Shown: one piece after another, positions 1 to 9,446 of the stretch
Layout of the letters: each line of letters starts with the position of its first letter
Position numbering within the stretch: the first letter of the stretch is position 1
Made by a program: the position numbers and the translations under genes
NCBI RefSeq assembly: GCF_040365225.1
Contig: NZ_AP028055.1
Coordinates: forward strand, 3,100,001 to 3,164,000
DNA: 64,000 bases
Reading direction: 5' to 3'
From: Bacteroides sedimenti
GTDB taxonomy: Bacteria > Bacteroidota > Bacteroidia > Bacteroidales > Bacteroidaceae
Notes under the pieces: model-generated
Told to the model about the DNA's origin: nothing
Databases searched by the model: none
The model's input: only the letters and a program-made list of their open reading frames with translations

Positions 1-1
1 T

Positions 2-691
2 CCTTTTGGAGATAAGTATATTGTACTGATCAATCCGTTCCCGATATTTCCGAAGCATCTAACAATTCCTGCATATAAGCATGTTGATCAACGCATTCAG
101 GATAGATTTGGCGATATGCTTGATTTGGCATATAACCTGGATGAGTTTAATGTTTTCTATAATGGGCCAAAATGTGGAGCCTCGGCACCAGATCATGTTC
201 ATTTTCAAGCTGGGAGTAAAGGATTTCTGCCCATCGAAAAAGAATGGAGAACGTTTGCCGGCAATCCTTTGCTCGAGTATCATTCTGCAAACCTCTATGT
301 GTTAAATAATTACCTGAGAGGTACAATGATCATCGAGTCAACAGAAAAAGAGAGTGCGGTTAATTTATTCGGAAAGATTTATGATTCTCTTCAGGTAAAA
401 CCGGATGAAACAGAACCGATGATGAATGTTCTGGTGTGGTATGATACTGATAAATGGGTCATTGCTGTGTTCCCGCGAACACAGCACCGTCCTTCATGCT
501 ATTCAGCACAGGGGGATAATAATATATTGATTAGTCCGGCTTCCGTAGATATGGGTGGAGTATTTATTACCCCATTGGAAAAAGACTTTGAAAAAATAAC
601 TGAAGATGACGTTCGCTCCATCTTACAGGAGGTGTGCATGGACGAGGCAGAACTTAAAGAGCTTATTGAACATCTTAAACCAACATTATGA
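2..691 (+). CDS. DUF4922 family protein, HIT/GalT-like (5' partial)
   Basis: The reading frame is open from base 2, so the start lies before the window; 229 residues are visible and end in TGA at 689-691. The translation has an APDHVHFQ stretch (bases 185-208) preceded by GAS. That is the His-x-His-x-Gln active-site signature of the HIT/GalT/Ap4A-phosphorylase superfamily, where the His forms a nucleotidyl intermediate. The fold call comes from this motif; the DUF4922 name is from recognition. The stop overlaps the next start by four bases (ATGA), so it belongs to the peptidoglycan salvage operon that follows. A role as nucleotidyltransferase or phosphorylase acting on a salvage sugar is inference only. 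No signal peptide can be judged because the N-terminus is missing. Confidence 0.75.
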   Translation, partial: PFGDKYIVLINPFPIFPKHLTIPAYKHVDQRIQDRFGDMLDLAYNLDEFNVFYNGPKCGASAPDHVHFQAGSKGFLPIEKEWRTFAGNPLLEYHSANLYVLNNYLRGTMIIESTEKESAVNLFGKIYDSLQVKPDETEPMMNVLVWYDTDKWVIAVFPRTQHRPSCYSAQGDNNILISPASVDMGGVFITPLEKDFEKITEDDVRSILQEVCMDEAELKELIEHLKPTL

Positions 692-2001
692 ATGAGCCAA
701 AAGTAAGCGTGGGGATTATGTTTGAACCACAAATCGATTTTGTGTTGCAAGGAAATTATTTATGCAACGGCATGACTCTTTCCGGGATTCAAACGGCAGG
801 TTATTCTGATGGGAAAATTGTGTGGAATGGTTCCTCATACGATGAATTGTTGTTCGAACCCACTGAATGCTCTTCAGATTCGTTCGAGTTGCAGGATGTT
901 ACTATCGGGATTAACTTTCACTGGGAACGAAAAGAAAACCAGCGTTTCCGCGGAGCATTGAAGCTGATTGTAGAAAATGAAAAACTCTCAGCAATCAATC
1001 TGCTTTCTGTTGAAGACTATCTTATCAGCGTGATTTCTTCAGAGATGAGCGCCACTGCTTCTGTCGAACTGTTGAAAGCACATGCAGTTATTTCCCGCAG
1101 CTGGTTATTGGCTCAGATTCAGAAAAATAATGAGATTGCTGATACTAAGTCTGAATATATTGCGTTTTCTCAGACAGAAGACGAATGCATTAAATGGTAT
1201 GACCGTGAAGATCATGTAAACTTTAATGTTTGCGCCGATGATCACTGTCAGCGTTATCAGGGGATTACTCGTGCTTCCACTCCCAATGTGGAAATGGCTG
1301 TTCGCAATACTGCAGGAGAGGTGCTGATGTCGGGTACAAGAATCTGCGACGCACGTTTCTCAAAGTGCTGCGGAGGTGCTGTCGAGGAATTCCAATATTG
1401 CTGGGAGGATGTGAAACACCCGTATCTAGTGAAACTTCGTGATGATAAGACTGGCGCGGTTTTACCTGATTTGACAAAAGAAGTCGAAGCTGAAAAATGG
1501 ATTCGTACCTCACCGGATGCATACTGTAATACTACAGATAAGAGGATCCTTTCTCAGGTACTAAATAATTATGATCAGGAAACAACTAATTTTTATAGAT
1601 GGAAGGTTTCTTATACCCAAAATGAGCTCTCAGAACTGATAAAAAAACGTTCTGGTGTTGATTATGGGGAGATTGTTGACTTATTACCGATTGAAAGAGG
1701 GACTTCCGGTCGTTTGGTGAAAATGAAAATAGTGGGTACAAAACGCACGCTTACCATTGGTAAAGAACTTGAGATCAGAAGAACACTATCCGCATCTCAC
1801 CTGTATAGCTCAGCATTTGTTGTGGAGAGGGAAAACATTATCAACCAAATACCTAGAAGGTTCAATCTGATTGGTGCCGGATGGGGGCATGGAGTAGGTC
1901 TTTGCCAAATAGGTGCCGCAGTAATGGGAGAACAAGGATTTTTATACGATCAGATTTTGTTGCACTATTATGTTGGTGCTTCAATAAATAAATTATATTA
2001 G
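688..2001 (+). CDS. SpoIID/LytB domain protein (lytic transglycosylase-like)
   Basis: A 437-residue protein of the SpoIID/LytB family, whose characterised member SpoIID is a lytic transglycosylase that cleaves denuded glycan strands. The family core is clear: SVEDYLISVISSEM at residues 107-120 with the catalytic-type Glu at 119, AHAVISRSW following it, and a C-terminal GWGHGVGLCQIGA block near residue 400. The N-terminus (MNEPKVSVGIMFEP) has no hydrophobic signal segment, which is odd for an enzyme acting on cell wall. Starting upstream is impossible without entering the previous gene. It overlaps the DUF4922 gene by four bases and lies 20 bases before the AmpG-like permease, so it may act on imported muropeptides in the cytoplasm, or be exported another way. 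Family call is firm; site of action is open. Confidence 0.85.
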   Translation: MNEPKVSVGIMFEPQIDFVLQGNYLCNGMTLSGIQTAGYSDGKIVWNGSSYDELLFEPTECSSDSFELQDVTIGINFHWERKENQRFRGALKLIVENEKLSAINLLSVEDYLISVISSEMSATASVELLKAHAVISRSWLLAQIQKNNEIADTKSEYIAFSQTEDECIKWYDREDHVNFNVCADDHCQRYQGITRASTPNVEMAVRNTAGEVLMSGTRICDARFSKCCGGAVEEFQYCWEDVKHPYLVKLRDDKTGAVLPDLTKEVEAEKWIRTSPDAYCNTTDKRILSQVLNNYDQETTNFYRWKVSYTQNELSELIKKRSGVDYGEIVDLLPIERGTSGRLVKMKIVGTKRTLTIGKELEIRRTLSASHLYSSAFVVERENIINQIPRRFNLIGAGWGHGVGLCQIGAAVMGEQGFLYDQILLHYYVGASINKLY

Positions 2002-2021
2002 GTTTTTATTAGGAAAATATT

Positions 2022-3323
2022 ATGAAGAACAGAAAAGTATCACCTTGGGCCTGGATCCCAACTCTATATTTTGCCGAAGGTTTGCCATATGTAGCCGTTA
2101 TGACAATTTCGGTAATTATGTACAAGCGTTTAGACATTTCTAATACAGACATCGCGTTATATACCAGTTGGCTCTATTTGCCGTGGGTTATTAAACCTTT
2201 CTGGAGTCCTTTTGTCGACCTTCTTAAAACAAAACGTTGGTGGATTGTAACAATGCAGTTGCTGGTAGGTGCTGGCTTGGCAGGAATTGCCTTTACCATT
2301 CCAATGCCTAACTTCTTTCAGCTTACATTAGCGGTGTTTTGGTTGGTTGCATTTAGTTCCGCAACTCACGATATTGCAGCTGACGGCTTTTATATGCTGG
2401 CATTGGATGTCCCGCAACAAGCATTGTATGTTGGTATTCGTAGTACTTTTTACAGGGTTGCTACAATATTCGGTCAAGGAGTTCTTATTGTATTGGCAGG
2501 AGTTATGGAAACCTGGACAGGTAGTATTCCATATGCCTGGTCTTTGACGTTCTTCATCTTGGGTGGATTATTTATCGCCTTTTGTCTTTATCATAAATTT
2601 ATCCTTCCTGTTCCAGGTACAGACAAATCTGCAGTCAACAATGTTACGGCCGAAAATATTTTTAAGGAATTTCTTGCTACATTCATATCATTCTTTAAAA
2701 AAAAGCAGGCTGGTGTTGCTATACTTTTCATGTTGCTTTACCGATTCCCGGAGGCACAGTTGGTTAAATTAATTAATCCATTTTTGCTCGATCCTTTAGA
2801 AAAAGGAGGATTGGGACTGTCAACTGCCGAAGTGGGAATCGTTTACGGAACTGTAGGTATTGTGGGTTTGACCATTGGTGGAATCATCGGAGGTATCTGT
2901 GCTTCTAAAGGAGGATTGCAACGTTGGTTGTGGCCAATGGCATGGAGTATCTCACTTACTTGTCTTACGTTTGTTTACCTTGGATATTTCCAGCCACAGA
3001 ATCTGATTATTATTAATATCTGCGTGTTCATCGAACAGTTTGGATATGGTTTCGGTTTTACCGCGTACATGCTCTACCTGATCTATTTCTCTGAAGGAGA
3101 ACATAAAACCGCTCACTATGCAATCTGTACTGGTTTTATGGCATTAGGAATGATGTTGCCAGGTATGGCTGCAGGATGGTTGCAGGAGCATATTGGATAC
3201 GAGAAATTCTTTATTTGGGTGATGATCTGCTGTGCAGCTACCATTGCGGTGTGTGCATTCATCAAGATTGATCCCGAATATGGAAAGAAAAAAGAAGTGA
3301 CTAATGAATCTGAATCGAAATAA
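2022..3323 (+). CDS. ampG: AmpG-like muropeptide MFS permease
   Basis: A 433-residue integral membrane protein with about twelve hydrophobic segments. It opens with PWAWIPTLYFAEGLPY, the hallmark start of AmpG-type major facilitator proteins, followed by TDIALYTSWLYLPWVIKPFW and DIAADGFYMLAL. AmpG imports anhydro-muropeptides (GlcNAc-anhydroMurNAc peptides) across the inner membrane. The next genes encode an exo-muramidase, a MurNAc-type kinase and MurQ, which fits a recycling permease. The exact substrate (anhydro-muropeptide, disaccharide or peptide-free sugar) cannot be read from sequence. The C-terminal tail after the last helix is short and charged. Confidence 0.85.
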   Translation: MKNRKVSPWAWIPTLYFAEGLPYVAVMTISVIMYKRLDISNTDIALYTSWLYLPWVIKPFWSPFVDLLKTKRWWIVTMQLLVGAGLAGIAFTIPMPNFFQLTLAVFWLVAFSSATHDIAADGFYMLALDVPQQALYVGIRSTFYRVATIFGQGVLIVLAGVMETWTGSIPYAWSLTFFILGGLFIAFCLYHKFILPVPGTDKSAVNNVTAENIFKEFLATFISFFKKKQAGVAILFMLLYRFPEAQLVKLINPFLLDPLEKGGLGLSTAEVGIVYGTVGIVGLTIGGIIGGICASKGGLQRWLWPMAWSISLTCLTFVYLGYFQPQNLIIINICVFIEQFGYGFGFTAYMLYLIYFSEGEHKTAHYAICTGFMALGMMLPGMAAGWLQEHIGYEKFFIWVMICCAATIAVCAFIKIDPEYGKKKEVTNESESK

Positions 3324-3341
3324 TATTTAAAACAGAAAACA

Positions 3342-4580
3342 ATGAAACTAAAATATATATTTACGTTGGCTCTTGCCACGTTGTTTGCTAGCACTGTTTC
3401 TGCGCAAAAAATCCGGATTAAAACAGGTATTGAGGTTTTAAAAGAACAAAACTTCAAGATCCTTAAAGGCAAGCGTGTTGGATTAATCACCAACCCTACT
3501 GGGGTAGATAACAACCTGAAATCAACGATTGATATTCTTCATGAAGCAAAGAACGTAAACCTGGTAGCTCTTTTCGGTCCGGAACATGGAGTACGGGGAG
3601 ATGTACATGCCGGAGATCATGTTGATAGCACAAACGATCCAACAACTGGTTTGCCTGTTTACTCTTTATATGGTAAAACACGTAAGGCTACTCCAGAAAT
3701 GCTAAAAGGAATCGATGTGTTGGTATACGACATTCAGGATATTGGTTGCCGTTCTTTCACTTACATCAGTACCATGGGGTTGGCAATGGAAGCTGCTGCC
3801 GAGAACAATATTGAGTTTGTTGTATTAGACCGTCCGAATCCAGTGAATGGATTGAAAGTTGAGGGTAATCTGACTGAAGATGGGTTTGTCTCTTTTGTTA
3901 GCCAGTTTAAGATTCCTTATGTATATGGCCTTACCTGCGGCGAGTTGGCACAGATGTTGAATAAAGAGAATATGCTGAAAAAACAATGCAAACTGCAGGT
4001 GGTAAAAATGAAGGGTTGGAAGCGTAAAATGGATTATGTTCAGACTGGTTTGCAGTGGATTCCTTCATCTCCACATATTCCTCATCCACATTCAGCTTTT
4101 TTCTATCCAATTTCAGGAATTGTCGGTGAATTAGGTTATCTGTCAATTGGCGTAGGATATACTATCCCGTTTCAGATGTTTGCTGCTGAATGGATCAATG
4201 CAGATGAATTCGCAAAAAAGATGAATGGGCTCAATCTTCCGGGTGTGAAGTTCCGCCCGATGTACCTTAAACCATTCTACGCAGTAGGACAAGGAAAAAA
4301 TCTTCAAGGTGTACAGGTTCATATTTTCGATTATAATAAAGTCGCTCTTTCAGAAATTCAATTTTATGTAATGCAGGTATTGGCAGAGCTTTATCCCGAT
4401 AAGGCAGTTTTCAATAACGCGGATGAAAAGCGGTTTAATATGTTCGATAAAGTGAGCGGAAGCGATCAGATTCGTCTGCGTTTTGCTAAGAATAATAAGT
4501 TTGAAGATATTAAAGAATATTGGTACAAGGATGTGGCAAACTTTAAAAAGCTTTCACAGAAGTACTATCTGTATAAATAA
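3342..4580 (+). CDS. namZ: Exo-beta-N-acetylmuramidase NamZ (DUF1343)
   Basis: A 412-residue protein starting with a clear Sec signal peptide (MKLKYIFTLALATLFAS, cleavage likely after VSA before QK), so it is periplasmic. The DUF1343/GH171 core is evident: GKRVGLITNPTGVD, ALFGPEHGVRGD, VYDIQDIGCRSFTY and VVLDRPNPVNG. NamZ enzymes remove non-reducing terminal MurNAc from peptidoglycan fragments, which is what a kinase-MurQ route needs as input. It follows the AmpG-like permease by 18 bases. In Bacteroidetes this gene is usually found with MurQ-type salvage genes, as here. The family assignment is strong; activity is inferred from the family. Confidence 0.88.
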   Translation: MKLKYIFTLALATLFASTVSAQKIRIKTGIEVLKEQNFKILKGKRVGLITNPTGVDNNLKSTIDILHEAKNVNLVALFGPEHGVRGDVHAGDHVDSTNDPTTGLPVYSLYGKTRKATPEMLKGIDVLVYDIQDIGCRSFTYISTMGLAMEAAAENNIEFVVLDRPNPVNGLKVEGNLTEDGFVSFVSQFKIPYVYGLTCGELAQMLNKENMLKKQCKLQVVKMKGWKRKMDYVQTGLQWIPSSPHIPHPHSAFFYPISGIVGELGYLSIGVGYTIPFQMFAAEWINADEFAKKMNGLNLPGVKFRPMYLKPFYAVGQGKNLQGVQVHIFDYNKVALSEIQFYVMQVLAELYPDKAVFNNADEKRFNMFDKVSGSDQIRLRFAKNNKFEDIKEYWYKDVANFKKLSQKYYLYK

Positions 4581-4619
4581 GTGATTTGTTCAAATTAGAT
4601 CAATCAGTAGAAAGAGTAT

Positions 4620-7418
4620 ATGAGTAATGATTATCAATCTTTTCTGAAAGGAATTTCATCATTCGTCCCTAAGGAACGGATTTATACCGATGAACTTCGG
4701 TTATTAGCCTGGGGAACTGATGCAGGATTTTATCGTTTGATTCCTAAAATCGTTGTCCGTTCTGTAGATGAACAGGAGATTTCCCATATGTTGTTACTGG
4801 CCGATCAATTGAATTTGCCGGTAACTTTCAGAGCGGCAGGGACCAGTCTCTCCGGTCAGAGCATCAGTGATTCGATTTTGATTGTCGCGGGTAAGAACTG
4901 GGAAAAATATTCCATTTCATCAGATTATAATACAATAACTCTTCAGCCTGGTCTTATTGGTGAACGGGTTAATCAGATACTGAAACCTTTCGGGCGTAAG
5001 TTTGCTCCCGACCCTGCTTCCGTAAAGTCGGCAATGGTGGGTGGTATCGTTATGAACAACGCATCTGGTATGAATTGTGGTACGCATGAAAATAGCGATA
5101 AGATGCTTTTGTCTGTCCGTATTGTTCTGGCAGATGGAACTATACTTGATACAGGCGACGATGCCAGCAAGAAGGAGTTCGTCCGTAAAAAACCCGATTT
5201 CATCAAGGCAGTTGAGACGCTACGCGATCAGGTTCGTAACAATGTACAACTGTCTGAACGCATCCGTCATAAATATTCTATTAAAAATGTTACCGGGCTT
5301 AATATCCTCCCATTCATCGAGCATGATGATCCTTTCGAAATTATCACTCACCTAATGGTTGGCTCTGAAGGCACATTGGCATTTTTATCCGAATGCACGA
5401 TGAAAACAGGACTCGATTATCCTTATCATGCTAGTGCCATGCTCTATTTCAATGATATCAAGGAGGCTTGCCGTGCAGTAGTAGCTATGAAAAAAGGGCC
5501 TGTTGCTGGAGCTGAATTACTTGATTCCAAATCGCTCGAATCGGTAAATGACCCTACAGGAAAAGGACTGACTGCTGTTCTGACCGAGACAATGGCAAAT
5601 ACAAAAGAAGAGCTTGAAAAGCAAATCAAAGAAATAAAAGCAATTCTTGAACCTTTTGATACGTATACTCCTGTTCATTTTACAGATCAGGAAAGTGAAT
5701 ATTCTCAGTACTGGAACATTCGTTCCGGCATTTTTCCCTCGGTTGGCGGTATGCGCGAGTTGGGAACTACTACCCTGATCGAAGATGTGGCTTTTCATAT
5801 AGAGAACCTACCCGAGGCAACAGCTGATTTGCAGGCATTGTTGGCAAAACATGGATACCCTGATGCATGTATTTATGGTCATGCATTGGAAGGAAATTAC
5901 CATTTCATCATCAATCAGGCATTTGATACTCCAGAGAAGGTTCAAAAATATGAGAATCTGATGAGTGAAGTGAAGAACTTGGTCGTAGATAAATACGACG
6001 GTTCTTTGAAGGCAGAACATGGTACAGGTCGGAATATGGCTCCTTTCGTGAAATATGAATGGGGGGAAGAGGCGTTTGCTGTTATGAAAGCGGTAAAGCA
6101 TTTGTTCGATCCCAAGAACCTCATCAATCCGGGAGTGATATTCAACGATGACCCCGAATGCCACATTAAGAATTTCAAACCACTACCACTTACCAATGTA
6201 CATGTAGATAAATGCATTGAATGCGGTTTCTGTGAGGTTAATTGCCTTACCTGTGGATTTACACTCTCTTCCAGACAGCGAATCGTTATTCGTAGAGAGA
6301 TTTCTCGGTTGAAAAAATCTGGCGAAGATAATGACCGTCTGGAAACGCTGGAAAAACAATATAAGTATCTTGGTGATCAAACATGCGCTGGCGATGGTCT
6401 TTGCTCAATGTCATGTCCTATGGGGATTAATGTAGGTGATTTGACCCATGATATTCGTCAGGAACACCTACCCGCAGGTAGTCTTGGCTATAAAATAGGT
6501 GACTTTGCCGCGAATCATTTTTCTGGCATGAAAAGCATGCTTCGTCCGGTACTTAGTCTGGCAAATGGGGCACATACAATACTTGGTACAAAGAATATGT
6601 CATCTCTCACAAAAGGGATACGCTATATATCAATGGATAATTTCCCCTTGTGGACACCTGCTATGCCAAAAGCTTATTATCCGCATAAGATAAGTCAGAA
6701 AAGCGAGCCTCTTAAGGTGGTCTATTTCCCAAGTTGCCTGAACCAGATGATGGGGACGGCCAAAGATACTCCCGATCCAACACCATTGGTTGATAAAACG
6801 GTCTTATTGCTTCAAAAAGCCGGTTACGAGGTCATCTTCCCAAAAGAAATGGATAAACTATGTTGTGGAACCATTTGGGAGAGCAAAGGGATGATGGATA
6901 TTGCTGATCGTAAATCGGCCGAACTTGAAGAAGCCTTGTTTGCAGCCAGCAAACAAGGAGCCTATCCGGTACTTTGTGATCAAAGCCCCTGTCTGCATCG
7001 CATGCGGAATGTAATGACGAAAGTGAAACTATACGAGCCGGTAGAGTTTATCTATACTTTCCTTCGGGATAAGCTCGAATTTACTCCGGTTGATAAACCT
7101 GTTTCCATTCATGTCACATGTTCTACCCAGAAGATGGGATTACGGAATCAAATAATTGCTTTGGCTGAACTCTGTTCAACAAAAGTTATCGTTCCCGAGG
7201 AGGTAGGCTGCTGTGGATTTGCGGGTGATAAAGGTTTTACTCGTCCGGAAGTAAATACTTATGCACTTCGTAAATTAAAGCCACAATTAGAAAAGGCCGG
7301 GGTAGAGGTTGGTTATTCAAATAGCAGAACCTGTGAGATAGGATTAACAACTAATTCTGGTATTCCTTATATCTCCATTGTGTATCTGGTTGATCAATGT
7401 ACAAAACCTAAAATTTAA
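4620..7418 (+). CDS. FAD-linked and Fe-S D-lactate dehydrogenase-type oxidoreductase
   Basis: A 932-residue fusion. The N-terminal half is a FAD-binding type 4 / GlcD-like oxidase: RAAGTSLSGQSISD near residue 72, then VGGIVMNNASGMNCG, and the C-terminal FAD-oxidase part with YGHALEGNYHF and AEHGTGRN. The C-terminal half is GlpC-like: a CIECGFCEVNC ferredoxin motif from residue 532, a second cluster CAGDGLCSMSCP from residue 589, and two CCG motifs (LCCGTIWESKG, GCCGFAGDKG). This architecture matches quinone-linked D-lactate or 2-hydroxyacid dehydrogenases. Its place between namZ and murQ matters: MurQ releases D-lactate from MurNAc-6-P, and this enzyme could oxidise it to pyruvate. Substrate is inferred from context; glycolate or another 2-hydroxyacid remains possible. 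Confidence 0.85.
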   Translation: MSNDYQSFLKGISSFVPKERIYTDELRLLAWGTDAGFYRLIPKIVVRSVDEQEISHMLLLADQLNLPVTFRAAGTSLSGQSISDSILIVAGKNWEKYSISSDYNTITLQPGLIGERVNQILKPFGRKFAPDPASVKSAMVGGIVMNNASGMNCGTHENSDKMLLSVRIVLADGTILDTGDDASKKEFVRKKPDFIKAVETLRDQVRNNVQLSERIRHKYSIKNVTGLNILPFIEHDDPFEIITHLMVGSEGTLAFLSECTMKTGLDYPYHASAMLYFNDIKEACRAVVAMKKGPVAGAELLDSKSLESVNDPTGKGLTAVLTETMANTKEELEKQIKEIKAILEPFDTYTPVHFTDQESEYSQYWNIRSGIFPSVGGMRELGTTTLIEDVAFHIENLPEATADLQALLAKHGYPDACIYGHALEGNYHFIINQAFDTPEKVQKYENLMSEVKNLVVDKYDGSLKAEHGTGRNMAPFVKYEWGEEAFAVMKAVKHLFDPKNLINPGVIFNDDPECHIKNFKPLPLTNVHVDKCIECGFCEVNCLTCGFTLSSRQRIVIRREISRLKKSGEDNDRLETLEKQYKYLGDQTCAGDGLCSMSCPMGINVGDLTHDIRQEHLPAGSLGYKIGDFAANHFSGMKSMLRPVLSLANGAHTILGTKNMSSLTKGIRYISMDNFPLWTPAMPKAYYPHKISQKSEPLKVVYFPSCLNQMMGTAKDTPDPTPLVDKTVLLLQKAGYEVIFPKEMDKLCCGTIWESKGMMDIADRKSAELEEALFAASKQGAYPVLCDQSPCLHRMRNVMTKVKLYEPVEFIYTFLRDKLEFTPVDKPVSIHVTCSTQKMGLRNQIIALAELCSTKVIVPEEVGCCGFAGDKGFTRPEVNTYALRKLKPQLEKAGVEVGYSNSRTCEIGLTTNSGIPYISIVYLVDQCTKPKI

Positions 7419-7422
7419 TAAT

Positions 7423-8595
7423 ATGAAAACAAATGTAAGTCAGCGTTTGCTTGCCTTGGACGTTCTAAGAGGGATTACCATTGCAGGGATGATTCTGGTA
7501 AATAATCCAGGATCATGGAGCTCGATATATGCTCCTCTTGAACATGCGCCATGGCATGGACTGACTCCAACCGATCTGGTTTTTCCCTTCTTTATGTTTA
7601 TAATGGGTATTTCCACCTATATTTCTTTAAAGAAGTATAATTTTGAGTTCAGTCATTCGGCAACACTCAAAATTCTGAAACGTACATTCGTAATATTTGT
7701 TATCGGTCTGGGAATCGCTTGGTTATCTTTGTCATTTCGAACCTATAATTCACTGGCTAAAGACAACTTGGAGTTTGGCGAACGTTTTTTACAGTCTATA
7801 ACTAATTTCGGACATCTTAGAATACTGGGGGTAATGCAGCGTCTGGCGTTATGTTACGGTATAACTGCTATAATTGCTATTGTGATGAAGCATAAATATA
7901 TTCCGGCTCTAGTTATTTCCACTCTTTTAGGATATTTTCTGCTGCTCTTTTTTGGCAATGGTTTCGAACAGAGTGAATTAAATATTGTTTCCATTGTCGA
8001 TCAGGCTATTCTTGGAGTAGATCATATGTATAAAGATGCCGGCCTTGCTATTGATCCGGAAGGATTACTCAGTACGATTCCTTCTGTTTGTCATGTATTG
8101 ATTGGATTCTGGTGTGGTGAATTATTGATGAGTGTTAAAGATAACGGTGAGCGCATACAACGTCTTTTTCTTGTTGGTGCAGTACTAACATTCTCCGGGT
8201 TCCTGCTTAGTTATGGATGTCCTATCAATAAGAAGCTCTGGACTCCCACATATGTGCTTACCACTTGCGGACTTGCATCCACTTTCCTTGCCTTGCTGAT
8301 ATGGATTATTGATATAAAAGGATATAAAACCTGGAGTCGCTTCTTTGAATCGTTTGGAGTGAATCCTTTGTTCATCTATGTGATGGGAGCAGTTCTTACC
8401 ATTTTGACTGGTAGTTTCCTTTTTATTAGCTATGATGATAAGATGATTGCGTTAAAAACCTATGTTTACAAATATTTACTGCAACCTTTGTTGGGAGATT
8501 TCCCGGGTTCACTTACCTTTGCACTTCTGTTTGTAGGCATTAACTGGTTAATCGGATACGTATTGTATAAGAAAAAAATATATATTAAGATATGA
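7423..8595 (+). CDS. NagX/DUF5009-type membrane acyltransferase
   Basis: A 390-residue polytopic membrane protein. I chose ATG 7423, four bases after the preceding stop, giving MKTNVSQRLLALDVLRG; a frame-open TTG at 7378 would run into the dehydrogenase gene. The LALDVLRGITIAGM opening followed by WHGLTPTDLVFPFFMF is characteristic of heparan-alpha-glucosaminide N-acetyltransferase-like proteins (DUF5009, NagX). The family is thought to move acetyl groups across the membrane onto amino sugars. In this operon it could re-acetylate glucosamine units of peptidoglycan, but no substrate evidence exists in the sequence. It overlaps the kinase gene by four bases. Confidence 0.8.
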   Translation: MKTNVSQRLLALDVLRGITIAGMILVNNPGSWSSIYAPLEHAPWHGLTPTDLVFPFFMFIMGISTYISLKKYNFEFSHSATLKILKRTFVIFVIGLGIAWLSLSFRTYNSLAKDNLEFGERFLQSITNFGHLRILGVMQRLALCYGITAIIAIVMKHKYIPALVISTLLGYFLLLFFGNGFEQSELNIVSIVDQAILGVDHMYKDAGLAIDPEGLLSTIPSVCHVLIGFWCGELLMSVKDNGERIQRLFLVGAVLTFSGFLLSYGCPINKKLWTPTYVLTTCGLASTFLALLIWIIDIKGYKTWSRFFESFGVNPLFIYVMGAVLTILTGSFLFISYDDKMIALKTYVYKYLLQPLLGDFPGSLTFALLFVGINWLIGYVLYKKKIYIKI

Positions 8596-9425
8596 TTTTA
8601 ATTGCAGATAGTGGTTCTACTAAGACAGATTGGTGTGTTGTAGAGCATGGACAATTAGTCCAGCAAATTTTCACAAAAGGAATAAATCCTTTTTTTCAGA
8701 CTGAAGAGGAAATTGGTAAGGAAATAGAAGAATCCTTAATGCCTGAAATAAATAAGTATAAGATCGATTCGGTTTTCTTCTATGGTGCAGGTTGTGCTTT
8801 TCAGGAGAAAATAGATATGGTTCGTGATGCTGTAGCCAAACATATAGATGCCCCGGTTGAGGTGTTCAGTGATCTGGTAGCCGCTGCACATGCGTTGTGT
8901 GGTAAAGAACCTGGAATTGCCTGTATCATGGGTACTGGTTCCAACTCATGCTTTTATGATGGCGAAGCGGTAACTGAAAATGTTTCTCCGCTGGGTTTTA
9001 TCCTTGGTGATGAAGGAAGTGGTGCGGTTCTTGGGAAATTGCTGGTCGGTGATTGCCTCAAGAATCAACTTTCCCCCGAATTGAAAGAGAAATTTCTGAG
9101 CCAGTATCAGCTTACTCCTGCAATTATCCTTGACAGAGTATATAAAAAACCATTCCCCAACCGTTTTCTGGCTTCATTGTCACGTTTCTTGGCTGAGAAT
9201 ATTGAACATCCGCAGATACATGCACTTGTACTAAACGGTTTTAAGTTGTTTCTAACCCGAAACGTAATGCAATATGATTATAAGAATCACAAAGTTCATT
9301 TTGTAGGGTCAGTGGCATATTATTATAGTAAAGTGTTAATTGAGGCTGCAGAAGAGCTAAACATTACAGTAGGAAACATCATTAAAAGTCCAATGACAGG
9401 TCTGATTGCATATCATGCAAATTAA
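8592..9425 (+). CDS. murK: BadF/BcrA-type amino-sugar kinase (MurNAc/GlcNAc kinase)
   Basis: A 277-residue ASKHA-fold kinase. Phosphate-binding and ATP motifs are visible: ADSGSTKTDW at residues 5-14, GTGSNSCFYDG in the middle and ILGDEGSGAVLGK after it. The BadF/BcrA family contains GlcNAc kinases and the MurNAc kinase MurK of peptidoglycan salvage pathways. It sits 21 bases before murQ, whose substrate is MurNAc-6-phosphate, so MurNAc (and perhaps GlcNAc) kinase is the most economical reading. The gene symbol is an inference from this context; a pure GlcNAc kinase cannot be excluded by sequence alone. Confidence 0.75.
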   Translation: MILIADSGSTKTDWCVVEHGQLVQQIFTKGINPFFQTEEEIGKEIEESLMPEINKYKIDSVFFYGAGCAFQEKIDMVRDAVAKHIDAPVEVFSDLVAAAHALCGKEPGIACIMGTGSNSCFYDGEAVTENVSPLGFILGDEGSGAVLGKLLVGDCLKNQLSPELKEKFLSQYQLTPAIILDRVYKKPFPNRFLASLSRFLAENIEHPQIHALVLNGFKLFLTRNVMQYDYKNHKVHFVGSVAYYYSKVLIEAAEELNITVGNIIKSPMTGLIAYHAN

Positions 9426-9446
9426 CTAGTAATTAAATAAGAAATT

